From Pantoea sp. SOD02 (lineage in GTDB: Bacteria > Pseudomonadota > Gammaproteobacteria > Enterobacterales > Enterobacteriaceae): 64,000 nt of DNA. Position 1 is the stretch's first letter, and each line of letters begins with the position of its first letter. Below are positions 10,242 to 21,190 of this stretch, piece after piece. The stretch is taken from positions 3,720,001 through 3,784,000 of the forward strand of contig NZ_CP102604.1 of assembly GCF_024707505.1 (NCBI RefSeq), read 5' to 3'. The translations under genes and the position numbers were made by a program. The notes under the pieces are model-generated. The model was not told the origin of the DNA, ran no database searches, and saw nothing but the letters and a program-made list of their open reading frames with translations.

Positions 10242-10439
10242 TTAACGCGCATGCATACTGATCATCGCGTAGATCACCACGCCGGCCACCACTAAACCGC
10301 CACCAAAACGATGCAAGAGGCGATCGGGTAACTGCGTCATCGCCAGGATCATGCGTCGCCAGGCGCGCGGCATAAACATCGGTCCAAGTCCTTCCAGCAC
10401 CAAAACCAAAGCCAGCGCCATCCAGATGGTTGAATTCAT
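10242..10439 (-). CDS. yjeT: DUF2065 small inner-membrane protein YjeT
   Basis: This 65-residue protein has two predicted membrane helices (about residues 4-24 and 46-62). The sequence MNSTIWMALALVLVLEGLG and RRFGGGLVVAGVVIYA-type C-terminal half (here HRFGGGLVVAGVVIYA) closely follow E. coli YjeT. Function is unknown. It lies between the hflC terminator and purA, in the same order as in E. coli. A ribosome site is not obvious, and expression may depend on read-through of the terminator at 10450-10479. Confidence 0.9.
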   Translation of the reverse strand: MNSTIWMALALVLVLEGLGPMFMPRAWRRMILAMTQLPDRLLHRFGGGLVVAGVVIYAMISMHAR

Positions 10440-10449
10440 GATTTTTTCC

Positions 10450-10479
10450 CAAAAAAAAGGCCGACAACATTGTCGGCCT
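10450..10479 (-). terminator. Intrinsic terminator after hflC
   Basis: A 10-bp stem AGGCCGACAA/TTGTCGGCCT is followed on the minus strand by eight T residues. It closes the hflK-hflC unit before yjeT. Confidence 0.92.
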
Positions 10480-10496
10480 GGACTTTATATCAGTTC

Positions 10497-11501
10497 TTAA
10501 CGCGTGGCGTTAGAGGGCGCTTTCATATAGCGGAAGAAATCGCTATCCGGGCTTAGCACCAACACATCCTGATTATCTGAGAAGCTATTCTCATAGGCAC
10601 GCAGGCTGCGGATAAAGGCGTAGAAATCCGGATCCTGGCTGAAGGCATCAGCAAACAGTTTTGCCGCTTCACCATCACCTTCACCGCGAGAAATCAGCGC
10701 TTCACGCTGTGCCTCTGCCAGTGTACGCGTGACCTGATAATCGGCCTGCGCACGCAGTTTCTCTGCCTCTTCCTGACCTTGTGAACGCTGACTACGCGCT
10801 ACCGCTTCACGCTCGGCGCGCATACGGTTGTAGATCGCGTCAGAAACTTCAGTCGGCAGGTTGATCTGCTTGATGCGCACGTCGACAACTTCAATACCCA
10901 ACGCAGCCATACTGTTCGGGTTTGGTGCCGGCTCGGTGCTGTTGGTTTCACGTTCTACACGTGCTGCCGCATTCGCAATTGCGTCATCCGCAGCTGGCGT
11001 CTGAACGTCATCATCATTACCTGCGCTACCGGTGTTCAGGGCATCACGCACGTCGGTGGTCAAACGGCCACGCGAATCGGTCACGATGTCTTTTACATCC
11101 AGACGCCCCATTTCAGAACGCAAACGGTCACTGAACTTACGTTTCAGCAGCACTTCAGCCTGAGAAACGTCGCCACCACCGGTTGCCAGGTAGTAACGGC
11201 TGAAGTCACTGATACGCCATTTGATATAAGAATCAACGATCAGGTCTTTCTTCTCTTTGGTAACAAAGCGGTCAGCCTGGTTATCCATGGTCTGAATGCG
11301 CGCATCCAGTGATTTCATGGTTTCGATAAACGGAATTTTGAAATGCAGACCCGGTGCATACACCAGCGGTTTGTTTTCGTCATCACGCAGAACCTTACCA
11401 AAGCGCAGCACGATGCCGCGTTGGCCTTCCTGCACCACGAACAGTGACGCGTAAAGCACCACCAGCACTACAATAATTACGGCGATGATTGGCTTACGCA
11501 T
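10497..11501 (-). CDS. hflC: HflC, modulator of FtsH protease
   Basis: This 334-residue SPFH/prohibitin-family protein has one N-terminal membrane anchor (residues 5-23, IIAVIIVVLVVLYASLFVV) and a large periplasmic part. With HflK it forms a cage around the FtsH protease and tunes degradation of membrane proteins. The SPFH domain starts at EGQRGIVLRFGKVL; the coiled-coil segment is about residues 220-275 (EREAVARSQRSQGQEEAEKLRAQA). It begins 3 bp after the hflK stop, so translation is likely coupled. Confidence 0.97.
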   Translation of the reverse strand: MRKPIIAVIIVVLVVLYASLFVVQEGQRGIVLRFGKVLRDDENKPLVYAPGLHFKIPFIETMKSLDARIQTMDNQADRFVTKEKKDLIVDSYIKWRISDFSRYYLATGGGDVSQAEVLLKRKFSDRLRSEMGRLDVKDIVTDSRGRLTTDVRDALNTGSAGNDDDVQTPAADDAIANAAARVERETNSTEPAPNPNSMAALGIEVVDVRIKQINLPTEVSDAIYNRMRAEREAVARSQRSQGQEEAEKLRAQADYQVTRTLAEAQREALISRGEGDGEAAKLFADAFSQDPDFYAFIRSLRAYENSFSDNQDVLVLSPDSDFFRYMKAPSNATR

Positions 11502-11504
11502 CGA

Positions 11505-12740
11505 TTACTCCCTCCCCTGGCGCTGGGTATCGTTGCGCAGCGCATTGGCGCGACGCTGATCCATGATGCTGTCTGGACTGTAAGATGAAGTATCTCCCCG
11601 ATTCGCATTGCTATCGGACGACGAAGGAGACTTCATTAAATTCGTCATTTTCTGACCGCCCTGGCCAGATGCCTGACCACCGCGCATCAGTTGATCCAGT
11701 GGCAGAACCGTCAAATTGTTACCACGATCGCTGATCAACACCTTGCGGGTATGACTCAGCACGCGTTCCATGGTTTCAATGTAGAGACGTTCTTTCGTGA
11801 TTTCTGGTGCAGCTTTATATTCCGGCAGCAAGCGGGCAAAACGTGCCACTTCACCCTGCGCTTCTAACACCGTACGTTCTTTGTAAGCACGACCCTCTTC
11901 GAGGATACGCTGCGCCTGACCATTAGCACGCGGCTGAACTTCGTTCGAATAAGCTTCAGCTTCACGAACGTACTGTTCACGGTTTTCACGCGCGGCAATC
12001 GCATCGTCAAATGCGGCTTTAACTTCTTCCGGTGGACGCGCCGCCTGGAAGTTTACGTCCAGCAGGGTAATACCCATGTTGTACGGACGGATGGTCTCGT
12101 CGAGCTCACGCTGAGTTTCGCTACGCACCACGGTACGGCCTTCCGTCAGGATGCGGTCCATGGTTGAGCGACCAATAACGCCACGCAAGGCGCTGTCAGT
12201 GGCCTGACGCAGGCTGTCGTCAGCGCTGGTCACGGCATACAGATAACGCTCAGGATCGGTCACGCGGTACTGTACGTTCATCTCAACGCGCACCACGTTC
12301 TCATCCGACGTCAACATCACGCCAGACGCGGCCAGTTCACGTACTGCTTCTACGTTTACGGCGCGAACCTGATCGACGAAAGTCGGTTTCCAGTTGAGGC
12401 CTGGCTCAACCAGATGGCTAAATTTGCCAAAGCGCGTGACGACGCCACGTTCCGCTTCTTTGATGGTGTAGAAACCGCTAGCCGCCCAGATAACGACCGC
12501 CGCTACAGCAACAATGCCAACTATTTTGCCACCGCTACCGCCGCTGCGTTGGCCATTGTCATTCTGTTTGCCACCGCCCAGTCCGCCGAGTTTTTTACTC
12601 AGCTTTCGGAAGATATCATCCAGATCAGGTGGTCCCTGATCGCGACCTCCTTTATTTCCCCCAGAGTTGCCGCCTTGATTATTGCTGCTTCCCCACGGGT
12701 CGCGGTCCTGTCCGTTATTTCCGGGCTGATTCCACGCCAT
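11505..12740 (-). CDS. hflK: HflK, modulator of FtsH protease
   Basis: This 411-residue partner of HflC has a glycine/asparagine-rich cytoplasmic N-terminus (MAWNQPGNNGQDRDPWGSS), one membrane helix at about 75-95 (GKIVGIVAVAAVVIWAASGFY), then an SPFH domain (EAERGVVTRFGKF) and a coiled coil. The C-terminal tail is Ser/Asn-rich and low complexity. The gap to the upstream hflX is 171 bp, most of it an ERIC repeat. Confidence 0.97.
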   Translation of the reverse strand: MAWNQPGNNGQDRDPWGSSNNQGGNSGGNKGGRDQGPPDLDDIFRKLSKKLGGLGGGKQNDNGQRSGGSGGKIVGIVAVAAVVIWAASGFYTIKEAERGVVTRFGKFSHLVEPGLNWKPTFVDQVRAVNVEAVRELAASGVMLTSDENVVRVEMNVQYRVTDPERYLYAVTSADDSLRQATDSALRGVIGRSTMDRILTEGRTVVRSETQRELDETIRPYNMGITLLDVNFQAARPPEEVKAAFDDAIAARENREQYVREAEAYSNEVQPRANGQAQRILEEGRAYKERTVLEAQGEVARFARLLPEYKAAPEITKERLYIETMERVLSHTRKVLISDRGNNLTVLPLDQLMRGGQASGQGGQKMTNLMKSPSSSDSNANRGDTSSYSPDSIMDQRRANALRNDTQRQGRE

Positions 12741-12769
12741 GTTTCTACTCCATTTATTGTATTTACGGC

Positions 12770-12894
12770 TTACCCTTCATCTTTCAGATTGTAGCGGCGT
12801 TGGCTGCTTTCACTCATCCCGATCACTTACTGATGTAAGCTCCCGGGAATTCGTTCAATTGCCGCCTTGCTACAACCTGAAATCTTTTGGGTAA
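12770..12894. repeat. ERIC element between hflX and hflK
   Basis: An approximately 125-bp ERIC copy with the core GATCACTTACTGATGTAAGCTC, bounded by TTACCC and GGGTAA inverted ends; longer inverted arms (AGATTGTAGC, GCTACAACCTGAAATCT) allow a long hairpin. It lies inside a cluster usually co-transcribed from hfq, so it should be present in read-through mRNA. It has diverged from the copy at 4635 on both sides of the core. Confidence 0.88.
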
Positions 12895-12911
12895 GATCGG
12901 TTAGGCAACGG

Positions 12912-14192
12912 TCAAACAATATAACTGGCTAGCGACGGCTCTTGTTTACACAGACGACGCCAATCAACGATCGGCATACGCACGTGTAAACTCACACAGC
13001 CATCATCTTCATTCCATTCTTTTTCTATAGCATGCAACTGATAAAAACGACTGCGTAAACGGCCTGCTTCCGGCGGCAGACGTAAATCGTACTGCGCAAT
13101 TTCACCGGCTAAACGCTCAGAAAGCGCCTGCCACAGTAACGGCAGACCCACGCCGCTCTGTGCAGATAACCAAACGCGAATCGGTTGGTTCTCTTCGTTG
13201 CGATCGATACGTGGCTCAAAGCCCTCCAGCATATCGATTTTGTTCATGACCATCAGTGCTGGAATTTCATCGGATTCTATTTCTGCCAGCACTTCATTCA
13301 CGGCTTCGATGTTGTCATTGATACGTAAATCAGCCGCATCAACAACATGGAGCAGCAGCGCTGCCTGACGCGTTTCCTGCAACGTAGCTTTAAACGCGGC
13401 CACTAAGTCATGTGGCAAATGACGAATAAATCCCACTGTGTCAGCCAGAACCACTTCACCAACGTCTGCAACGTTCAGGCGACGTAATGTCGGATCAAGC
13501 GTCGCAAACAGTTGATCTGCCACATAAACATCAGCGGAGGTTATTGCATTAAACAGGGTAGATTTGCCTGCGTTGGTGTAGCCCACCAGAGAAACGGTTG
13601 GCACGTCAGCTTTAGCACGTGATTGGCGGCCCTGATCGCGCTGCTTCTCAACACGCTCAAGACGGGAAAGGATCAGGCTAATTCGATTGCGTAGTAAACG
13701 ACGGTCCGTTTCCAACTGGGTTTCACCCGGGCCACGTAAACCGATACCACCTTTTTGGCGTTCAAGGTGCGTCCATCCACGCACTAAACGTGTTGCCATA
13801 TGGCGTAACTGTGCCAGCTCGACCTGTAATTTACCCTCATGGGTACGGGCGCGCTGAGCGAAAATATCAAGAATTAGGCCGGTGCGGTCAACGACACGAC
13901 ATTCGCACACACGCTCTAAATTACGTTCCTGGGCAGGAGTTAAGGCATGATCGAATAAAACGACCGATGCTCCACTCGCTTTCACCGCATCGGCAATTTC
14001 AACTGCCTTTCCTTCACCGACAAAATATTTGGGATGTGGCGCTTTACGGCTGCCCGTAATGACTTGCAGCGCTTCAACGCCCGCAGAAGAGACAAGAGTT
14101 TCAAACTCCTGCAAATCTTCCAGCTCTTTGTCTTGGGAGAACCAGATGTGTACCAGTACGGCCTGCTCACCGGCTTCATAACGGTCAAACAA
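12912..14192 (-). CDS. hflX: Ribosome-associated GTPase HflX
   Basis: This 426-residue Obg-HflX superfamily GTPase binds the 50S subunit and splits stalled ribosomes under heat or antibiotic stress. The N-terminal HflX domain (about 20-195) includes [25 protein letters not shown] and [18 protein letters not shown]. The G domain starts with the P-loop [12 protein letters not shown], followed by DPTLRR (switch), DTVGFI (G3) and NKID (G4). It lies between hfq and hflK as in E. coli. The ERIC element downstream may separate its expression from hflKC. Confidence 0.97.
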   Translation of the reverse strand: MFDRYEAGEQAVLVHIWFSQDKELEDLQEFETLVSSAGVEALQVITGSRKAPHPKYFVGEGKAVEIADAVKASGASVVLFDHALTPAQERNLERVCECRVVDRTGLILDIFAQRARTHEGKLQVELAQLRHMATRLVRGWTHLERQKGGIGLRGPGETQLETDRRLLRNRISLILSRLERVEKQRDQGRQSRAKADVPTVSLVGYTNAGKSTLFNAITSADVYVADQLFATLDPTLRRLNVADVGEVVLADTVGFIRHLPHDLVAAFKATLQETRQAALLLHVVDAADLRINDNIEAVNEVLAEIESDEIPALMVMNKIDMLEGFEPRIDRNEENQPIRVWLSAQSGVGLPLLWQALSERLAGEIAQYDLRLPPEAGRLRSRFYQLHAIEKEWNEDDGCVSLHVRMPIVDWRRLCKQEPSLASYIV

Positions 14193-14206
14193 GCTATAAC
14201 CTCGCT

Positions 14207-14254
14207 AAAATAAAATAACCAGGACAGGAAAACGTGCTCGTTCTCCAGCCCTGG
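14207..14254 (-). terminator. Hairpin with T-rich tail after hfq
   Basis: On the minus strand an imperfect hairpin (outer arms CCAGG and CCTGG, inner arms AACG and CGTT) is followed by TTATTTTATTTTA. It lies between the hfq stop and hflX and could terminate most hfq transcripts, leaving hflX to read-through or its own promoter. Confidence 0.6.
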
Positions 14255-14272
14255 CTTTACGGCAGCGCAAAA

Positions 14273-14602
<330 letters not shown>

Positions 14603-14700
14603 TTATATGCTTGTTGTTTGTTGCTTTAAGAACCGTGGTTCAGAAAAACTGCGTAAAAATTTGCGCACGATAACCAATCAATTGTACACAATCATCCCTG

Positions 14701-15642
14701 CTACGCACTAACTACCTTAAGCACCGCATTACGCGCTAACTCTGGCTCATCACTGTTTAACCAGTGTACTTCAGGCCAGCCACGTAACCAGGTCATCTGG
14801 CGTTTAGCGAGCTGCCGAGTGGCGCAAATTCCCCGATAAACCATTTCGTCGTAATCGATTTCGCCTGATAAATAAGACCACATCTGGCGATAACCTACAC
14901 AACGAATGGAAGGCATGTCCGTATGCAAATCACCTCGCGCAAACAGTGCACGAGCCTCCGCTTCAAATCCTGACGCTAGCATCTGGTCGTAACGCAACGC
15001 AATGCGTTGATGTATCAGTTCGCGACTCGCAGGTGCGATTGCAAACTGGTACACGTCGTAGGGTAACGCTTCGCCGGAGGTTTTTGTCAGTTCCGTTAAA
15101 GTTTTACCCGAAATAAAAAAAACTTCCAGTGCTCGCGAAAGTCTCTGCGGATCATTCGGATGAATACGACTACCGGCGACCGGATCGATTTCACACAGCT
15201 GACGGTGCAGGGCTTCCCACCCTTTCTCCGCCGCCATTTGCTCTATTCGCTGACGCACCTCGGGATCGGCCGAGGGCAACGGCGACAATCCTTCAAGTAA
15301 CGCCTTGAAGTAGAGCATGGTTCCACCAACAAGCAACGGAATCTTCCCCTTACGGGTGATCTCCGCCATTTCTGCCAACGCATCGCGACGAAATTCTGCG
15401 GCGGAATAGGCTTCCGCCGGATCGCGAATGTCCAGCAAACGATGGGGCGCCAGTGCTAACTCTTCTGCCGACGGTTTCGCCGTGCCGATATCCATCCCGC
15501 GATAGATTAAGGCAGAGTCAACGCTAATAAGTTCCACCGGAAGTTGCTGACGCAGCGAAATCGCTAATGCCGTCTTACCGGAGGCGGTAGGCCCCATCAA
15601 AAAAATTGCCTTTGGCCGGCTAGCCTGGTTTAGTTCACTCAT
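14701..15642 (-). CDS. miaA: tRNA dimethylallyltransferase MiaA
   Basis: This 313-residue enzyme adds a dimethylallyl group to A37 of tRNAs that read U-starting codons. It shows the P-loop [11 protein letters not shown], then [17 protein letters not shown] and [15 protein letters not shown], which bind the prenyl donor and tRNA. Its start overlaps the last 8 bp of mutL (ATGAGTGA), indicating translational coupling as in E. coli. Confidence 0.97.
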   Translation of the reverse strand: MSELNQASRPKAIFLMGPTASGKTALAISLRQQLPVELISVDSALIYRGMDIGTAKPSAEELALAPHRLLDIRDPAEAYSAAEFRRDALAEMAEITRKGKIPLLVGGTMLYFKALLEGLSPLPSADPEVRQRIEQMAAEKGWEALHRQLCEIDPVAGSRIHPNDPQRLSRALEVFFISGKTLTELTKTSGEALPYDVYQFAIAPASRELIHQRIALRYDQMLASGFEAEARALFARGDLHTDMPSIRCVGYRQMWSYLSGEIDYDEMVYRGICATRQLAKRQMTWLRGWPEVHWLNSDEPELARNAVLKVVSA

Positions 15643-17491
15643 GCTTCAACGCGTTCAGCGCGCTCTCAATCTCAATGGTCTGTAACAGACCTGAAGGCGG
15701 CGACTTCAGCAGTTGCGGGCAAAGCCTTTCCAGCTCTGCCAGCAGTGCAATCGCCTGCGAGTGATTCCAGTGAGCGTCTTCTGCATCATCGCGACGCGCC
15801 AGCCATTGGGCCAACGTGGATGCAGAAACCTCTTGCTGCCGGGCCAGGTAGCCTAACAGTTCTGGAATCAAGATTTGTAAATTTTGTGTTCGTAACGGTA
15901 AAGGCACCGCACGTAGCGTGACGTGCTGCCCTTCTCGTTGTAAATCAATGCCCATCTGGCTTAGCAGCGCGGCGTGCTCGGCGATAGCGGCCAGCTCCGG
16001 CGCGGCAATTTTCAGGCGTACCGGGATCAGCAATGGCTGCGGTTTTAAGCCCTCTTCGCCTGGTTGCAGCTGGGCCTGTTTTAGCCAGCGTGCCGCCACG
16101 GCCAGCGATAACAGTTGCAGCGCACTACCACGTTCCAGCAGCGCATAACGATCCTGTAAAACGCTTAACACGCGGCCAAAACTTTGCGCGTGGGCGGCCA
16201 GCGGTGCTTCACGTGTTTCCGGCTGACGCACTGGAGCCGCCGCAGGAACTGGCGCAGCGCGCGACGTTTCTACCACCGGCGTTTTCATCAACTGCTTATA
16301 CGCATTGCCTTCACGCGCACTGTAAACCGGCTCCTTACTCTGCCAGCTCGCACCCGCCGCTGCAGAAGCGCCGCCGCTGCTGCGTGACGTGTTGCTGGGC
16401 TGGGCAAAGTGGTTCGCACCTGCCGCCTGACGGTTTTCTGGCTGCCACTTCGGTGCCGGTTCTTCGGCATGAGCGATGGGCAATTCCGGCACGCGGCTGG
16501 CTTGCAGCGCGCTCATCACGCCTTGCCAGATAAAATCATGTACCAAACGCGACTGATGGAAACGCACCTCATGCTTAGCCGGATGAACGTTGACATCCAC
16601 CTGATGCGGATCGATCTCCAGATAGAGCACGTAAGCCGGCTGCTGATCGTCGCCAAGCTGCGTTTGATACGCCTGACGAATCGCGTGATTGATCAGCTTG
16701 TCGCGCATCATGCGTCCGTTGACGTAGCAATATTGCAGGTCGGTAACCTGGCGCGAGCCGTTGGGATCAGCGACCCAACCGCGCAGCGCTAAATCGTCGT
16801 GCTGCCACTCAATACGCAAAGCGTGCTGCATAAACGTAGTGCCGCAAATGGCACCTAAACGCCGCTCCCGCTGCGTATCTTCACTGACCGCGCGATACTG
16901 GCGCATCAACTTACCGTTGTGGCTAAGCGAAATGGCGACGTCAAAGCGTGCTAGCGCAATGCGACGAATCACCTCATCAATATGGGTAAATTCGGTCTTT
17001 TCGGTACGCATGAATTTGCGGCGTGCGGGCGTGTTATAGAATAAGTCGAGCACTTCCAGCGATGTGCCTACCGGATGCGCAGCCGGTTTCACCGTCACAT
17101 CCATGTCGCGCCCTTCCGCATAGGCTTGCCAGGCTTCGCTTTGATCGGCGGTGCGTGAAGTCAGCGTTAAACGAGAAACAGAACTGATACTGGCGAGCGC
17201 TTCGCCACGAAAACCGAGGCTCATGATCGCCTCAAGGTCATCGAGCGAGGAAATTTTGCTGGTCGCATGCCGCGCCAATGCCATCGCCAGTTCGTCTTTG
17301 GCGATGCCGCAGCCATTGTCGCGAATGCGGATGAGCTTCGCGCCACCTTTCTCAATATCGACATCAATGCGCGTGGCACCGGCATCCAGGCTGTTTTCCA
17401 CCAGCTCTTTTACGACCGACGCCGGACGCTCAACCACTTCGCCTGCGGCAATCTGGTTCGCCAGCTGCGGCGGTAAAATCTGTATTGGCAT
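15635..17491 (-). CDS. mutL: DNA mismatch repair protein MutL
   Basis: This 618-residue GHKL ATPase couples MutS mismatch recognition to MutH nicking and UvrD. N-terminal ATPase motifs: [18 protein letters not shown] and [11 protein letters not shown] variable linker (about 340-430) is rich in Ala, Pro and Gln, followed by the dimerisation domain. The DQHA metal-binding endonuclease motif is absent, as expected for organisms with MutH. The start at 17491 ([18 protein letters not shown]) matches the family; an in-frame Met 10 codons upstream is less likely. The gap to amiB is 43 bp. Confidence 0.97.
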   Translation of the reverse strand: MPIQILPPQLANQIAAGEVVERPASVVKELVENSLDAGATRIDVDIEKGGAKLIRIRDNGCGIAKDELAMALARHATSKISSLDDLEAIMSLGFRGEALASISSVSRLTLTSRTADQSEAWQAYAEGRDMDVTVKPAAHPVGTSLEVLDLFYNTPARRKFMRTEKTEFTHIDEVIRRIALARFDVAISLSHNGKLMRQYRAVSEDTQRERRLGAICGTTFMQHALRIEWQHDDLALRGWVADPNGSRQVTDLQYCYVNGRMMRDKLINHAIRQAYQTQLGDDQQPAYVLYLEIDPHQVDVNVHPAKHEVRFHQSRLVHDFIWQGVMSALQASRVPELPIAHAEEPAPKWQPENRQAAGANHFAQPSNTSRSSGGASAAAGASWQSKEPVYSAREGNAYKQLMKTPVVETSRAAPVPAAAPVRQPETREAPLAAHAQSFGRVLSVLQDRYALLERGSALQLLSLAVAARWLKQAQLQPGEEGLKPQPLLIPVRLKIAAPELAAIAEHAALLSQMGIDLQREGQHVTLRAVPLPLRTQNLQILIPELLGYLARQQEVSASTLAQWLARRDDAEDAHWNHSQAIALLAELERLCPQLLKSPPSGLLQTIEIESALNALKHE

Positions 17492-17534
17492 GGTGGTGAT
17501 CCTTCTGGCTGGTTGGCTCACGAGGAGCCAACAA

Positions 17535-19196
17535 TCAGGATTGCGGAATTTTTAAGTTTTGCCCCAGCATCACATTACTCGACTTCATATTATTCGCCTG
17601 CATGATGGCTTTCGAACTCACGCCATAGCGCGCGGCAATGGCCGTCAGCGAATCGCCGCGCACCACTTTATGCCGGGTTGGACGACTCGCCGCCGCCACG
17701 CTAACGCTGGATTTAGCGGGCACTTTCAGGCGCTGTCCTACCCAAACCACATCGCGCTTCAGGCTATTCATCTCACGTAACGTCGCCATGCTCACGCCAT
17801 ATTTTGCCGCGATGCCGGACAATGTTTCGCCACGCGTCACGGTATGACGCTGCGTCGCGCCGGTATATTGCACCGTGCCGGTCGCCGGGTTGCTGGCGAC
17901 GCTAACCGCTGGTGCGCTGTCCAGCGGCCGGTTTTCCTCCTTTGGGATCGATTGCAGCGGATGCGTAAGGAAATAATTGCGCAGGCCTTTATAAATCGAC
18001 TGAGCAATCTTCTCCTGATACGCGCTGCTGCCAAGCAGCCGCTCCTCCGCGGCATTACTAATAAAGCCGGTTTCGACCAGTAAAGAAGGAATATCCGGGG
18101 AACGTAAAACGCCAAGGCTGGCATGTTCCGGCAGACGTTTATGCAGCGGCGTAATACCGCGCAGCTGCTGCAGGACTTTGACGGCGACGTCATAGCCTAC
18201 ACGCTGTGAATGACCAAACTGCAAGTCCAGAACCGCCTGGCTGAGATAGGGATCGGCCTGGCTATTCGCCAGCAGATCGCCTGCGCCGCCCAGCAGCTCA
18301 GATTGTTTCTCTTTCTGTTCCAGCCAGTTCGCCATTTCATTATTTGCGCGCCGGTTAGACAGCACCCAAACTGATGCGCCGGTCGCCGAATGGTTTGGCG
18401 CGGCGTCAGCGTGAATGGATACCAGCAGGTTCGCGTTCTCTTTACGCGCCACTTCCGAACGGCCCATCACCGAGATGAAATAGTCGCCGTTACGCGTCAG
18501 CACCGGTTTGAACATCGGATCCTGATCCATCAGCGCTTTCAATTTACGCGCAATCGAGATGGTGACATTTTTCTCATGCAAACCATGCTGGCCTGATGCA
18601 CCGGGATCCTGACCGCCGTGTCCGGCGTCAATCGCCACAATCACCACATCGTTGCGGCTAACCGAGTTGCCGGGACGCACGGTGGTATTGCTGCTGGTTA
18701 CCGCAGTCACCTGATTGGCGTTGAACGGGTTGCCCTGGCTGCTGCTCTGCGGCTGGCTTTCACGCGCCGTGGTGACAGGCGCGGCAACGGCCGGACGTTT
18801 CGCTGGCTGCGTCCCACGAATGGTGAACACCACGCGATAATTACTGCCATCACGCTGGGTGCTGGCGCGCGTCTGTGCAGGCTGCGTCAGTTCGAACACC
18901 AGACGCAGACTTTGCTTATCTTTCGGTTGGCTATGACGAATGCGCTGCACAATATTTTCGCCGCTAAAATTCAGCGGCAGACCTTTAATCGCGCCGCTTT
19001 GACGAATATCGAGCACCACACGATTGGGATTATGCAGTGGGAAAAAGCCATACACCGGCTGACCGTTAAAGCTCAGTGTGACGGTGGCCTGGCTATCGCC
19101 ATTTTCGACTTTGATATCCGATAACGTGGCAGACAACGCCGAGGCAGAAAACAGGCACAGCAAGCCCAGTACAATGATTCTCATCCGTGACATCAT
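17535..19196 (-). CDS. amiB: N-acetylmuramoyl-L-alanine amidase AmiB with two LysM domains
   Basis: This 553-residue periplasmic amidase cleaves septal peptidoglycan when activated by EnvC. It has a signal peptide (residues 1-23, ending ASALSA), an AMIN targeting domain (about 25-130), and a linker. The Amidase_3 domain starts at [18 protein letters not shown] (His and Glu zinc ligands) and continues through SIHADAAP and LVETGFISN. Two C-terminal LysM modules follow: [18 protein letters not shown] and [19 protein letters not shown]. coli AmiB is about 445 residues with one LysM, so this longer form has an extra peptidoglycan-binding module. Its start overlaps the tsaE stop by 4 bp. Confidence 0.96.
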   Translation of the reverse strand: MMSRMRIIVLGLLCLFSASALSATLSDIKVENGDSQATVTLSFNGQPVYGFFPLHNPNRVVLDIRQSGAIKGLPLNFSGENIVQRIRHSQPKDKQSLRLVFELTQPAQTRASTQRDGSNYRVVFTIRGTQPAKRPAVAAPVTTARESQPQSSSQGNPFNANQVTAVTSSNTTVRPGNSVSRNDVVIVAIDAGHGGQDPGASGQHGLHEKNVTISIARKLKALMDQDPMFKPVLTRNGDYFISVMGRSEVARKENANLLVSIHADAAPNHSATGASVWVLSNRRANNEMANWLEQKEKQSELLGGAGDLLANSQADPYLSQAVLDLQFGHSQRVGYDVAVKVLQQLRGITPLHKRLPEHASLGVLRSPDIPSLLVETGFISNAAEERLLGSSAYQEKIAQSIYKGLRNYFLTHPLQSIPKEENRPLDSAPAVSVASNPATGTVQYTGATQRHTVTRGETLSGIAAKYGVSMATLREMNSLKRDVVWVGQRLKVPAKSSVSVAAASRPTRHKVVRGDSLTAIAARYGVSSKAIMQANNMKSSNVMLGQNLKIPQS

Positions 19197-19669
19197 GCCG
19201 GATCCCTGCCTTGCTGGAATTGGGTTAACAGCGTTTCGCCCGTGGCGGAAACCGCACTAATTTCGGCTTCACGCGCCGCATCAACATAGCGCAACGTCAG
19301 CGCTAAATCGGGCTCAGGCAGCACGCCAGTTCCCTGCTGCGGCCACTCCACCAGACAAAGCGCATCGCCGGTGAAATAGTCGCGGATGCCCATAAACTCC
19401 AGCTCTTCGGGATCGGCAAGACGATAGAGATCGAAATGGTACAGCGTGCGAGAGCCGAGCTCGTAGGGCTCGACCAGCGTATAAGTTGGGCTTTTTACAT
19501 TGCCTTGATGGCCGAGCGCCTGCAGAAAACCACGACTAAAGGTGGTCTTACCGGCACCCAAATCGCCATAAAGATAGATCACCAGCGCGCTGTTGCAGAC
19601 GCGCGCCAATTGCGCACCCAGATTCAGGGTTGCCGCCTCATCGGGCAAAGGGATAACACAGGTCTTCAT
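19193..19669 (-). CDS. tsaE: tRNA threonylcarbamoyladenosine biosynthesis ATPase TsaE
   Basis: This 158-residue P-loop ATPase works with TsaB and TsaD in making t6A37 on ANN-decoding tRNAs. It carries the Walker A motif [25 protein letters not shown], and LVEWPQQG near the C-terminus. It starts 3 bp after the nnr stop and overlaps amiB by ATGA, so nnr-tsaE-amiB-mutL-miaA reads as one closely spaced unit. Confidence 0.97.
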   Translation of the reverse strand: MKTCVIPLPDEAATLNLGAQLARVCNSALVIYLYGDLGAGKTTFSRGFLQALGHQGNVKSPTYTLVEPYELGSRTLYHFDLYRLADPEELEFMGIRDYFTGDALCLVEWPQQGTGVLPEPDLALTLRYVDAAREAEISAVSATGETLLTQFQQGRDPA

Positions 19670-19672
19670 GCT

Positions 19673-21190
19673 TTATTGTTGGATCATCTCTGGATTAACA
19701 AACTGCCACAGCAGCTCGAACAAATCAGTGGCTAACATGCCGCGAGTACCGCGCTGACGCGCGACGGCATCGGCTGTTGCCCCATGCGCGACACAGCCTG
19801 CGCAGGCTGCATCAAGTAATGTCAGTTTCTGGCCGAGCAGAGCGGCAATAATCCCGCTCAGCACATCGCCCATGCCGCCGGACGCCATGCCCGCGTTGCC
19901 CACATCGGTAATCGCGATGTCACCCGCCGCGCTGGCAATCACCGTGCCCGCACCTTTCAATACCACCACGCCGCCGTAGCGTTTCGCCAGGGCGCGCGCA
20001 GCATGTAAGCGGTCACTCTCAATCTCGCTGGTTTTCACTCCCAGCAAGCGTGCAGCTTCGCCGGGATGCGGCGTAATGATGCGATTCTGACGGTTATCCT
20101 GCTTGATTGCCAGCAGGTTAAGCGCATCCGCATCCCAAAGCATCGGCTTTTCACTGGCCGCGATCTTTTTCAGTGCCTTCTGAGCCCAATCACGCTGGCC
20201 AAGCCCCGGCCCAACGGCGATTACATCCGCCCACTCCAGCGCCTGATCCAGACGTTCATCGTTCAGTGCATTAACCATTAGCTCCGGTCGCGCGGTGAGA
20301 ATCGGGCCAATATTATCTTCATGCGTCAGCACGCGCACAAGTCCGGCACCGCTTCGCAATGCGGCTTCACCAGTCATGCGAATCGCGCCCGCCGTGCCGC
20401 TATCGCCGCCGACCACCAACAGCCGACCTTGGTCGCCTTTGTGTGAGGTCGCACGACGCGGCTTCAGCCAGCGCGTTAAGTCCCCGGCGTCATAGCGTGA
20501 AATCGGTGCCTGTTCAGCGGCAAGATACGCCGACAAACCCAACTCATGGTTATGCAGCACGCCAACGTAATCACGCGCTTTCCCGGTCAGTTGGCCGGGT
20601 TTCAGCGCAATCATGCTCAGCGTGTGATCGGCGATGACCGTCTCGCCCGGCGCCGTGCCGTTAGCCGCCAGCAAACCGGAGGGAATGTCGATCGCCAGCA
20701 CCGGTGCGGCATGCGCGTTAATCAGCGTAATCAGGCGCTCGTAGGGATCCGCAGGCGCACGATTCAGGCCGGTGCCGAGCAGTGCATCAACAATCACATC
20801 AACCTTTTCCGGCCACGGCGCATCTGCCGCGTGAATCACACCGCCCGCCGCCAGCCATGCGTCTTGCGCCTGCTGCGCCTCTTCTGGCAAGGCTTTGCTG
20901 CCCGCGCACGCCAGCAGCGTTACGTTCAATCCTGCTGCTTGCGCCAGTCGCGCCACCACAAAACCATCGCCGCCATTGTTGCCGTGCCCGCACAGCACCA
21001 ACCAATGATGCGCCTGCGGCCACAGTTGGCGGACTAATTCATAGCTAGCCTGGCCAGCGCGTTGCATCAGCTCAAACAGCGTTAAGCCCAGGCTATCGGC
21101 GGCATCGCGTTCCAGTTGTGCCATCGCCTGCGCAGGCCAGACAGAGTGTGGTAAACTGCGCGCGTTTGCTTCAATTGCCTGGTTTCTCAT
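19673..21190 (-). CDS. nnr: Bifunctional NAD(P)H-hydrate epimerase/dehydratase
   Basis: This 505-residue metabolite-repair enzyme has two domains. The N-terminal YjeF_N epimerase (about 1-215; GHGNNGGDGFVVARLA, DALLGTGLNR, AIDIPSGL) interconverts R- and S-NAD(P)HX. The C-terminal ribokinase-like dehydratase (about 230-500; GDQGRLLVVGGDSGTAGA, TPHPGEAARLL, NAGMASGGMGDVLSGI) restores NAD(P)H with ADP. Its ATG (21188-21190) overlaps the divergent queG ATG by two bases, so each gene's control region must lie inside the other's coding sequence. I recall the same arrangement in E. coli. Confidence 0.97.
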   Translation of the reverse strand: MRNQAIEANARSLPHSVWPAQAMAQLERDAADSLGLTLFELMQRAGQASYELVRQLWPQAHHWLVLCGHGNNGGDGFVVARLAQAAGLNVTLLACAGSKALPEEAQQAQDAWLAAGGVIHAADAPWPEKVDVIVDALLGTGLNRAPADPYERLITLINAHAAPVLAIDIPSGLLAANGTAPGETVIADHTLSMIALKPGQLTGKARDYVGVLHNHELGLSAYLAAEQAPISRYDAGDLTRWLKPRRATSHKGDQGRLLVVGGDSGTAGAIRMTGEAALRSGAGLVRVLTHEDNIGPILTARPELMVNALNDERLDQALEWADVIAVGPGLGQRDWAQKALKKIAASEKPMLWDADALNLLAIKQDNRQNRIITPHPGEAARLLGVKTSEIESDRLHAARALAKRYGGVVVLKGAGTVIASAAGDIAITDVGNAGMASGGMGDVLSGIIAALLGQKLTLLDAACAGCVAHGATADAVARQRGTRGMLATDLFELLWQFVNPEMIQQ

